Source of the DNA: an uncultured Neomegalonema sp.
GTDB lineage: Bacteria > Pseudomonadota > Alphaproteobacteria > Rhodobacterales > Rhodobacteraceae
Assembly: GCA_937944035.1 (NCBI GenBank)
Contig: CALDZQ010000113.1
Location: 1 to 5,913 of the forward strand
Reading direction: 5' to 3'
Length of the DNA: 5,913 nucleotides
Shown here one piece after another: positions 1 through 5,580 of the stretch. The translations under genes and the position numbers were made by a program. Position 1 is the stretch's first letter. Every line of letters starts with the position of its first letter. The notes beneath the pieces were generated by a model. The model was given only the letters and a program-made list of their open reading frames with translations. It searched no databases and was not told the DNA's origin.

Positions 1-402
1 ATTCTGATTGCGCTGTTCCTTGAAATGCGGGCGTTCTCATCATTAAGCGCTCTAGGCGAGGCGCTTTTTCTGTCCTCTGACGGGCTGATAATGCTGGCCG
101 TCGGGACGGTGATCGGCGGCATCCTTGCGGCGATCTTATTCACCACGACCGTGATCTCGATGCCGATGCTCGTTCATCGTGAACTCGATATTGTCACCGC
201 GATCGTGGCGAGTTGGAAAACCGTAATCGCCAGCCCCGGCCCGATGCTGCTGTGGGGATTGATAATCGCAGGCATCACCTTTGTGTCGATGATCCCGATG
301 TTTCTGGGGCTGGTCGTAAGCTTCCCCGTTCTGGGCTTCGCAACCTGGCATCTGTACGGAGCGGCCGTCGCTGAAACCCGCAAAAGGGCCGGGCCTGAAT
401 GA
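1..402 (+). CDS. DUF2189 family integral membrane protein (C-terminal part)
   Basis: The reading frame is open from the first base and ends with TGA at 400-402, giving 133 residues; the start lies left of the window, so the ATG at 25 is most likely internal. Hydrophobic segments lie at about window residues 29-52, 82-100 and 100-117, so the product is a polytopic inner-membrane protein. Between the first two is a polar loop containing HRELDIVTAIVASWKTV, followed by SPGPMLLWGLI and the ending FPVLGFATWHLY. This pattern (a loop with a run like D-x-V-T-A, then NPGPM/SPGPM and G-x-A-T-W-H-L-Y) is the one I know from DUF2189 proteins, which have no established biochemical role. The tail after the last membrane segment is short and basic (ETRKRAGPE), which suggests a cytoplasmic C terminus. 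The gene converges on the large RTX gene and is separated from it by a gap with two hairpins. The family call is from remembered motif similarity. Confidence 0.8.
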   Translation: MLIALFLEMRAFSSLSALGEALFLSSDGLIMLAVGTVIGGILAAILFTTTVISMPMLVHRELDIVTAIVASWKTVIASPGPMLLWGLIIAGITFVSMIPMFLGLVVSFPVLGFATWHLYGAAVAETRKRAGPE

Positions 403-425
403 CGGTACACGCATGTTATGTCAGA

Positions 426-527
426 GCAATTTCGGGCAAGGTGGAAACACCTTGCGACTCCGAAATCGCGACAAAACAAAAGACTACAGCGTTGTGCGTG
501 ATTCAAAAATTACGCACAGCGCTGTAG
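426..527. repeat. Two-hairpin intergenic element between convergent genes
   Basis: Two stem-loops are separated by the A-rich linker ACAAAACAAAAGA. Hairpin 1 (426-469) has a perfect inner 8-bp stem (436-443 with 448-455) closed by a GAAA tetraloop, and an outer 7-bp stem (429-435 with 460-466) with a 4-nt bulge (456-459). Hairpin 2 (484-527) has 16 paired positions (484-499 with 512-527), all Watson-Crick except one G-T pair at 492/519. The layout (AGAGCAATTTCGG, GAAA-type loop, A-rich linker, second long palindrome) resembles dispersed palindromic intergenic elements I recall from alphaproteobacterial genomes. That family link is from memory, and I do not know a formal name for it. It lies 24 bases after the DUF2189 stop and 34 bases from the RTX stop, so it may also serve transcript-end formation or stability for both. 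Confidence 0.6.
471..527 (-). terminator. Probable intrinsic terminator of the RTX gene
   Basis: Read on the minus strand, the long hairpin 484-527 (16 paired positions with one G-T wobble, plus possible inner A-T pairs) is followed at once by TCTTTTGTTTTGT (483 down to 471), the stem plus U-rich tail expected of a rho-independent terminator. It begins 34 bases beyond the RTX stop codon at 562-564. On the plus strand neither hairpin is followed by a T tract, so termination of the DUF2189 transcript here is less certain. The T tract is interrupted by single G and C bases, which lowers confidence slightly. Confidence 0.6.
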
Positions 528-561
528 CGGATTGTACGCAAAGCGCGCCCCGCACCATGCG

Positions 562-822
562 TCAGACCAGGATCAAATCCGCAGCGAGTATGCTGGCATC
601 GATACCGCCTGAACTCTGAATATCCAGCCTGTCACCATTGCCGAAGTCCAATGAGTAGACCGTCCCGCTGCCATTCAGCGAGCCATATGTGTCCAGAACG
701 CCCTGTGCCGTGAGGCCGGGGTTGGTGTCTGCCCACAAGGCGTCGTCCAGCTCGATTTTATCGACGGCTTGCTCGAATTGGCTGATGCGATCGGATTCGT
801 AGCCAAGCAGGAAGACGAATGT
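562..822 (-). other. C-terminal type I secretion region of the RTX protein (residues 1435-1520)
   Basis: After the last nonapeptides (GGEGVDRFDGGIGNDRL) the sequence changes to DTFVFLLGYESDRISQFEQ followed by DKIELDDALW, the form typical of the capping segment seen in serralysin-like and other RTX C termini (FVF, then D-x-I-x-x-F, then D-K-I-x-L). The last residues, SILAADLILV, end with an acidic residue followed by a run of hydrophobic residues, as in many uncleaved C-terminal signals recognised by type I ABC exporters. The signal class is inferred from the pattern; the cognate transporter is not in the window. Confidence 0.75.
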
Positions 823-3800
823 GTCTTCAGAACCATCCGCAAGGGTGTTCAGCCGGTCATTGCCGATACCCCCATCAAAACGGTCCACACCCTCGCCACC
901 AACGAGCGTATCGTTGCCCTCCCCGCCGATCATCAGGTCGTTGCCGACGAAGCCTTCCAGACGGTCATCGCCCGCACCTCCGTAGAGCGTATCGTTGCCG
1001 CCGCCGCCATTCATGGTCTCGTTACCTTCACCGCCGTCGAGAATATCCTCGCCGGACGCCCCCCATAATTGGTCAGAGCCTGCGCCGCCAGTGACTGAAT
1101 CATCACCTTCACCGCCCTGGATATAGTCGTTGCCCTCTCCACCGGTGACTTCGTCCGCACCGCCTTGGCCATAAAGGAAGTCATCCCCCAGACCGCCAAT
1201 GATAACATCAACGCCATTGCCGCCTAATACCGTATCATGGCCTTCTCCGGCATCGACATAGTCATCATCACCGCGCGCGCTGATAAGGTCGTCACCCACC
1301 CCGGCGAGCAGCGTGTCATTGCCGTTACCTCCCATAAGGTTATCGTCGCCGTCACCACCGTCGAGGACATCGTCGCCGGTCCCGCCGTTCAAGACATCAT
1401 TGCCCAGCCCGCCGGTCAGCGTATCGTCGCCGCCCCGTCCGAGCAGCACATCATTGCCGTCCAGGCCGAAGATCGTGTTGCTCGTGCCGCTCCCGTACAA
1501 GAAGTCCGCATTGGTGGAGCCGCTCAGCCCCTCGATGCTGATGAAGGTATCGCCGACCGCCTCGCCAGCGTTGTTTTCGGGGATAAAGAGGTCGACCGTT
1601 ACACCAGCGGTCGCATTCGCGTAGCTCACGAAATCAATACCCGCACCACCGTCCATCATATCCGCGCCGAGACCGCCGTTCAGCAGGTCATCGCCATCAC
1701 CACCGGCCATTGAATCGTCGCCCGTGCCGCCGAGAACATGGTCATTGCCTTCGCCGCCGGAGAGGTTATCGCTGCCGCTGCGCCCGTCAACGGTATCATC
1801 GCCAGCACCACCCGCCAGAGTGTTGACGCCGCCGCTGCCCGACAGAGAATCGTCCAGTCCGGAGCCGGCATAGCGTTCGATGGATGAATAGGTGTCGCCT
1901 GACGCATCGCCGGTATTGAGGGAATTATCTGCCAGATCGAGCACGATCCCGACGGCAGAATCCTCATAACTTGCGGTATCATAGCCGCTGCCGCCATTCA
2001 GCGTGTCCGCACCTGCGCCGCCGTCAAGAATGTCGTCACCCGCACCGCCCGCGAGAATGTCATCCCCGTCGCGGCCATAGAGTTCGTCGTTGCCGTCCAG
2101 ACCGTTGATGTCATTGTTCGCGGCGTTGCCACCGAAACGGTCGTCAAAGTCAGAGCCGAGGATGTTTTCCAGCCCCGCATACGTGTCGCCCAGCGCATCG
2201 CCCGCATTGGCGAAAATGGCTTCCATATCCGCATGAACCGAGTCTGTGGCAAGGCGGAACGCGAGTGTATCAATGCCGTCGCCGCCATCAATGGAGTCTG
2301 CGCCGCTGCCACCCTCGATGTAATCGTCGTCCAGCCCGCCATTGATGGTATCGTCACCCGCTTCACCGCTGAGGCTATCAATACCGGCATCGCCGTTCAG
2401 GATGTCGTTGTCATCACCACCGCTCAGCCGGTCCTCGCCATCGCCACCGTTCAGCTCATCAGCACCCAGCTCACCGAACAATCGGTCATCCCCGGCGCCG
2501 CCGTTGAGGGTATCGTGCCCATCAGAACCGCTCAACTGATCGATGCCGTCTCCACCGTCAATGGAGTCGTTGCCCGTACCGCCGAAGAGCATATCATCGC
2601 CCGCATCACCCTCGATGATGTCGTCGCCAGCGTCACCGAACAGCTCGTCATTTTCCGTGCCGCCATTGATCGAGTCGGCGTCGCCGCCGCCCCTTATCAT
2701 ATCAATGCCCTGCCCGCCCGTGATCGTATCGAGACCGGATGACCCGTACACCGTGTCGTCGCCGTCGCCGCCGTGGAGCATATCGTCACCAGCGTTACCG
2801 CTGATGCTGTCATTCCCCAAACCGCCGAATGCGGTGTCATTGCCCGTGCCACCTGAAATGCTGTCCGCGTCATCACCGCCATCGAGGAAATCGTCACCGG
2901 CACTGCCGAAGATCGTGTCCAGGCCGACACCGCCGGTCAGCATATCGTCCTCGCTGCCGCCAGAGATAATGTCATCGCCGACACCGCCGTAAATCGAGTC
3001 GTTGCCGCCATCGCCGCGCAGCAGATCGTTGCCTTCACCGCCGGTTATGGTGTCCGCATCGTCACCACCGCTGATGTCGTCATTCCCCAAACCGCCGAAT
3101 GCGCTGTCATTCCCCGTACCGCCTGAAATGCTGTCCGCATCATCACCGCCATCGAGCAAATCGTCGCCGGCACTGCCGAAGATCGTGTCCATGCCGACAC
3201 CCCCGGTCAGCATATCGTCCTCGCTGCCGCCAGAGATCGTATCGTCGCCAACACCGCCGTAAATCGTGTCGTTGCCGCCATCGCCGCTCAGCAGATCGTT
3301 GCCTTCGCCGCCGGTTATGGAATCCGCATCGTCACCGCCGTTGACGCTGTCCGCGCCGAGGCCGCCGGTGATGATGTCAGTGCCGCTCCCGCCCGTGATC
3401 GTATCATCACCATCGCCCGCATCCAGCGTGTCGTTGCCGTCATTCCCGTCCAGTGAATCGTTGCCGAGGCCGCCGATGACATGGTCGTTGCCGTTACCAC
3501 CGGACAGCAGATCGTCATCATCGCCGCCATCGATCAGGTCATCACCCGCAGCCCCGGCAATGGAGTCCACGCCTTCATCGCCGTTCAAGGTGTCCGCACC
3601 GCCGCCGCCGTTGAAAGTATCATCGCCCGATCCGCCGGCAAGAAAATCGTCGCCAGACAAGCCAAAGACACTGTCGTCACCGGAGAACCCGGCGAATATA
3701 TCGACCAGATGCGTACCAAAGACGGAGTCATTGCCGGACGTGCCAATAATCGATGTCACGTCTGTGCCGACCAAAGGAATATATGTGGTATCCGCGAACT

Positions 3801-5124
3801 CTGCGATTGGAACCTGATTATTGCCGTACTGGTCATAGATGATCGGACCAAGCGAGTAGGTGCTGTTCACAACAAACACACCATAATGCGTTGCATTCGT
3901 CCCATCCGGCAGCAATCGGCCCAGACTTTCAACAGTCCCCGCAATCAAAACATCGTCTGCTTGTGCCAGATAGATGTCCGAGAACAAGACCGGATCACCA
4001 TTCGAATCGAGATCATTCGTGACACTCAAACCGTTATCGTAGGCGTGGACATCGGTCAGCGTGATGTTCTGGGTCCGGTAAACTTCGGTAATACTGGTCA
4101 AAGCGACCGGGGTCTGTCCTACCGGCGGAACCTCGGCAATATCCTCAAGCGTGTCAAAACGGTCGCCGAAAACATCCTCAACCCAGATCCGGCCATCATG
4201 CACGCCAAAAACCGTCGCGGTCGTGCCTGATGTCATGCCGTAGACCAACATCCCCTTGGTGAAACCGGATGTATCACCAACATCAAGAGCCTGAGCGCCG
4301 CCACCGATGTTGAAACCGTGCGCATCCGCGCCCTCGGCGACTGTATTGGTGATAACGACATCACGAGACCCCCATGAGACGGTGATGCCGTTCTCGCCAC
4401 CATTGGAGCTTGTGGTGTTGTTGATCGATCCACCAAACACACCTTGCAAAGCGATCTGATCGGCGGTGAACCCGTTTGACGCGGCATGTTCTCCGCCGAC
4501 AATCTCGCCGTTCGGGCCGAGAGGTTGTCCCCCGTCAACACGAACATTGTCCAAATTGACATTTTCGACCCATGCCCCGTCAATCGAAGGCCGGTTCGTA
4601 ATGAGGATAGGGTATTGAACCTGAGTCGCGTTCGGCGAGGATACCTCGAAATTCACCAGATCGATATTCCCGGCGGCAGCGGTTGTTTTGGAGCCGATCA
4701 AAACACCATATTGCCAGCCCTCCAGCGTGAGCGACTCCGGGGCTGACGACGTATCGTTCGCATTGCCGAGCGTTACATGCTGTGCCGCATTTCCGAGAAT
4801 GCCGAACCGCGCATTGCCGTTTATATCAATGGTCCCCGCTCCGGTGATGCCCGTATTGGTTGTATTTGAAACATCGATAAAAGCGCCGTCCAAGAGCGTA
4901 TCAAGCGTCAGCGTCGCACCGCTTTGAACATTCAACGATATATTGTCCTGAAGATCGATCGTCTGCGAGAAATCGATGTTGGTCGCCATCTCAACAACGC
5001 TGGATGTCGCGGAAGGGTTTGCAACCATATAATCAGCAAGTGCCTGAATCGCGGCGTTAATATCATCACCGTTCACGACGGTCAGGGACGCGATATTATT
5101 CGATTCTGTGATTGTGAAAGACAA
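562..5124 (-). CDS. Large RTX protein: beta-helix N-terminal region plus calcium-binding nonapeptide array, type I secreted
   Basis: A single 1520-residue frame from TTG (5122-5124) to TGA (562-564). Residues 1-460 have the repeating short beta strands and Asn/Asp/Gly turns of a right-handed parallel beta-helix, with an amphipathic helix near residues 22-34 (INAAIQALADYMV) as a likely N-terminal cap. Residues 461-1434 are tandem GGxGxDxLx nonapeptides that bind calcium in the known RTX fold; from the length I estimate 90-100 of them. Residues 1435-1520 form the C-terminal secretion region. There is no Sec signal peptide, which fits export by a type I ABC transporter, but no transporter or membrane-fusion gene is in the window. 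Alternative starts are unlikely: an in-frame TAA lies upstream at 5182-5184 with no ATG or GTG between, and the next methionine is residue 33. The protein is strongly acidic. The function of the N-terminal region is unknown: it could be a polysaccharide-active enzyme, an adhesin or a surface-coat component. The RTX identity is very secure. Confidence 0.95.
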   Translation of the reverse strand: MSFTITESNNIASLTVVNGDDINAAIQALADYMVANPSATSSVVEMATNIDFSQTIDLQDNISLNVQSGATLTLDTLLDGAFIDVSNTTNTGITGAGTIDINGNARFGILGNAAQHVTLGNANDTSSAPESLTLEGWQYGVLIGSKTTAAAGNIDLVNFEVSSPNATQVQYPILITNRPSIDGAWVENVNLDNVRVDGGQPLGPNGEIVGGEHAASNGFTADQIALQGVFGGSINNTTSSNGGENGITVSWGSRDVVITNTVAEGADAHGFNIGGGAQALDVGDTSGFTKGMLVYGMTSGTTATVFGVHDGRIWVEDVFGDRFDTLEDIAEVPPVGQTPVALTSITEVYRTQNITLTDVHAYDNGLSVTNDLDSNGDPVLFSDIYLAQADDVLIAGTVESLGRLLPDGTNATHYGVFVVNSTYSLGPIIYDQYGNNQVPIAEFADTTYIPLVGTDVTSIIGTSGNDSVFGTHLVDIFAGFSGDDSVFGLSGDDFLAGGSGDDTFNGGGGADTLNGDEGVDSIAGAAGDDLIDGGDDDDLLSGGNGNDHVIGGLGNDSLDGNDGNDTLDAGDGDDTITGGSGTDIITGGLGADSVNGGDDADSITGGEGNDLLSGDGGNDTIYGGVGDDTISGGSEDDMLTGGVGMDTIFGSAGDDLLDGGDDADSISGGTGNDSAFGGLGNDDISGGDDADTITGGEGNDLLRGDGGNDSIYGGVGDDIISGGSEDDMLTGGVGLDTIFGSAGDDFLDGGDDADSISGGTGNDTAFGGLGNDSISGNAGDDMLHGGDGDDTVYGSSGLDTITGGQGIDMIRGGGDADSINGGTENDELFGDAGDDIIEGDAGDDMLFGGTGNDSIDGGDGIDQLSGSDGHDTLNGGAGDDRLFGELGADELNGGDGEDRLSGGDDNDILNGDAGIDSLSGEAGDDTINGGLDDDYIEGGSGADSIDGGDGIDTLAFRLATDSVHADMEAIFANAGDALGDTYAGLENILGSDFDDRFGGNAANNDINGLDGNDELYGRDGDDILAGGAGDDILDGGAGADTLNGGSGYDTASYEDSAVGIVLDLADNSLNTGDASGDTYSSIERYAGSGLDDSLSGSGGVNTLAGGAGDDTVDGRSGSDNLSGGEGNDHVLGGTGDDSMAGGDGDDLLNGGLGADMMDGGAGIDFVSYANATAGVTVDLFIPENNAGEAVGDTFISIEGLSGSTNADFLYGSGTSNTIFGLDGNDVLLGRGGDDTLTGGLGNDVLNGGTGDDVLDGGDGDDNLMGGNGNDTLLAGVGDDLISARGDDDYVDAGEGHDTVLGGNGVDVIIGGLGDDFLYGQGGADEVTGGEGNDYIQGGEGDDSVTGGAGSDQLWGASGEDILDGGEGNETMNGGGGNDTLYGGAGDDRLEGFVGNDLMIGGEGNDTLVGGEGVDRFDGGIGNDRLNTLADGSEDTFVFLLGYESDRISQFEQAVDKIELDDALWADTNPGLTAQGVLDTYGSLNGSGTVYSLDFGNGDRLDIQSSGGIDASILAADLILV
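823..3744 (-). repeat. RTX calcium-binding nonapeptide array (residues 461-1434)
   Basis: The DNA has a 27-bp period encoding GGxGxDxLx units, starting at GTSGNDSVFG (residue 461). In the known fold each pair of units forms a turn of a parallel beta-roll with calcium held between turns by the aspartates. The array is uniform from about residue 461 to 945. It is then interrupted three times by longer units near residues 952-1011, 1049-1105 and 1164-1222. Each has the form G-x-D-(T/F)-x-(S/A)-(Y/F), then a variable part with A-G-x-x-(V/A)-D-L, then G-D-T-(Y/F)-x-S-(I/L)-E and a closing short nonapeptide. Such long-form units also occur in other RTX proteins. The repetitiveness makes unequal crossing-over likely and copy number could differ between strains. 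It also makes assembly errors possible here. Confidence 0.92.
2801..3340 (-). repeat. Tandem 270-bp duplication within the RTX array (two copies)
   Basis: Bases 2801-3070 and 3071-3340 align without gaps at an offset of exactly 270 bp, and by hand I count 22 differences (about 92% identity). Each copy encodes 90 residues, ten nonapeptides: about residues 596-685 (first in the protein) and 686-775. Both copies include IYGGVGDD, SGGSEDDMLTGGVG, DTIFGSAGDD, and the FGGLGND run. Identity falls off sharply on both sides, where neighbouring repeats share only the consensus. This is far above the resemblance between other units, so it is a recent in-frame duplication. Confidence 0.9.
3745..5124 (-). 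other. Beta-helix-like N-terminal region of the RTX protein (residues 1-460)
   Basis: After the cap helix come repeated rungs such as IDLQDNISLNVQSGATLTL, GITGAGTIDINGNARFGI and NITLTDVHAYDNGLSV, typical of pectate-lyase-like parallel beta-helices. A rung at about residues 244-276 reads ENGITVSWGSRDVVITNT and then GADAHGFNIGGG. This resembles the remembered layout of mannuronan C5-epimerase A-modules (beta-helix followed by RTX modules), but the position where I would place the epimerase DPHE motif reads TVSW (248-251), so no catalytic assignment is justified. About residues 277-350 interrupt the rung pattern with a separate Gly/Val-rich beta segment. A linker with Tyr, Pro and Asn (about 431-460) leads into the RTX array. 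The fold call is inferred from the pattern; the substrate is unknown. Confidence 0.65.
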
Positions 5125-5136
5125 TTGCTTTACCTC
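5122..5136 (-). promoter_or_regulatory. Shine-Dalgarno and TTG start of the RTX gene
   Basis: On the minus strand the sequence reads GAGGTAAAGCAATTG: the GAGG core at 5136-5133 is 8 nt before the TTG start codon at 5124-5122. No ATG or GTG exists in frame between this codon and the upstream stop at 5182-5184, and the next in-frame methionine, residue 33, would remove the helix that likely caps the beta-helix. The ribosome site therefore decides the non-ATG start. The TGA of a 19-codon upstream frame (5194 to 5135) overlaps the GAGG core. Confidence 0.8.
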
Positions 5137-5180
5137 AAATTTGAACCCAGGCTTGATGGTAGCCGCAAATCCTAATGAAC

Positions 5181-5186
5181 TTTATA
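5181..5186 (-). promoter_or_regulatory. Possible -10 element (TATAAA) for the RTX gene
   Basis: The minus strand reads CCCTATAAAG here, about 57 bases before the TTG start, which would give a leader of about 45-50 nt. No convincing -35 box (TTGACA-like) is found 16-19 bases upstream, so this would need an activator or may not be the promoter. A 6-bp inverted repeat (AGTATT at 5221-5226, AATACT at 5242-5247, 15-nt spacer) lies 35 bases further upstream and could be an operator. Both are weak, unsupported by anything but pattern. Confidence 0.25.
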
Positions 5187-5404
5187 GGGAACATGATTAA
5201 TCGTACTGCTTCTTCGGTAAAGTATTGGTCCGTTTTGAGCAAATACTAAAGCAGGCGTGCTGAACCGCCTTGAACGGTGTCCGCTGATGTACTTATTTTG
5301 CCACTAATAGCCGTTGCATAACAACAACAGGACGGGGTACGGACCGTGCGATGAAGGCGGTCGGGGAAAAGCTTTTTATTCAATGGTAGGATTTTCTGCA
5401 GCAT

Positions 5405-5439
5405 AATTGCGAACAGAAACTATAGAAGTTCTTGCAATT
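5405..5439. repeat. Imperfect inverted repeat, possible operator or hairpin
   Basis: AATTGCGAAC (5405-5414) faces GTTCTTGCAATT (5428-5439); the arms are complementary except for a 2-nt insertion (TT) in the right arm, with a 13-nt spacer containing CTATAG. It sits about 280 bases upstream of the RTX start, in AT-rich intergenic DNA. It could be a binding site for a dimeric regulator or a weak RNA hairpin. I do not recognise it as the site of a particular regulator. Confidence 0.35.
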
Positions 5440-5531
5440 AACTGTTTGTACACATTCGCTTTTTGGCATTCTCAACCGAAAAAGCTCTATAGAAATGTCT
5501 CAAAACAGCCTCCCGCCTTCACGGCAGTGCC

Positions 5532-5569
5532 GGGGTTCATTTCCGGGTCGGGCAATGAACCCATTGCCC
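5532..5569 (-). terminator. Terminator-like competing hairpins after the glutamate synthase family gene
   Basis: A perfect 8-bp stem with a 4-nt loop (GGGCAATG at 5550-5557, CATTGCCC at 5562-5569) begins 12 bases after the gene's TAG stop. A second perfect 8-bp stem (GGGTTCAT at 5533-5540, ATGAACCC at 5555-5562) shares bases with the first, so only one can form at a time. No run of T follows on the minus strand until TGTTTTG near 5502-5508, so this is not a classic intrinsic terminator. It may be part of a rho-dependent end or protect the transcript 3' end. Confidence 0.4.
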
Positions 5570-5580
5570 TTGATAACGTC

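Larger units (their letters stand above)
5137..5580. other. AT-richer intergenic region upstream of the RTX gene, no gene found
   Basis: These 444 bases separate the glutamate synthase family gene from the RTX ribosome site; both genes read leftwards. No frame longer than about 20 codons with a credible ribosome site exists on either strand. The stretch 5190-5500 is visibly richer in A and T than the flanking coding DNA. It holds an imperfect inverted repeat (5405-5439), a small palindrome AAAAGCTTTT (5367-5376), two copies of CTATAGAA (5420-5427 and 5487-5494), and hairpins at 5532-5569. The length and composition suggest that the RTX gene has its own regulated promoter and is not in an operon with the upstream gene. 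No riboswitch or small RNA family is recognised. Confidence 0.6.

Noticed and set aside
136..619. Short frames in and around the left gap (136-414 and 174-506 minus; 413-619 plus)
   Set aside because: They overlap the DUF2189 gene, the two hairpins or the RTX 3' end, have unremarkable composition, and resemble no family.
823..3744. CRISPR array or simple satellite, suggested by regular short repeats
   Set aside because: The 27-bp period follows the reading frame and encodes RTX nonapeptides; units are degenerate at codon third positions and there are no repeat-spacer alternations.
769..4230. Several long plus-strand open frames opposite the RTX gene (for example 1237-1713, 2233-2742, 3266-3817 and 3481-4230)
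   Set aside because: They are antisense shadows of the 27-bp repeat. Their products are periodic Ser/Pro-rich or Val/Ile/Ala-rich strings with no recognisable family and no ribosome sites, while the minus-strand frame is continuous and fits the RTX consensus throughout.
3745..5124. Naming the protein a mannuronan C5-epimerase (AlgE-like)
   Set aside because: The overall architecture is similar, but the DPHE catalytic motif is absent at the corresponding rung and the identity elsewhere is only that of general beta-helix patterns.
5193..5249. An 18-codon plus-strand frame in the intergenic region
   Set aside because: The AGGGA before its ATG is only 2 nt away, too close for a normal ribosome site, and the peptide has no recognisable features.
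5405..5439. LexA-type SOS box from the GAAC and GTTC elements
   Set aside because: The alphaproteobacterial LexA site is a direct repeat GTTC-N7-GTTC; here GAAC and GTTC are in inverted orientation with a 13-nt spacer, so it does not fit.
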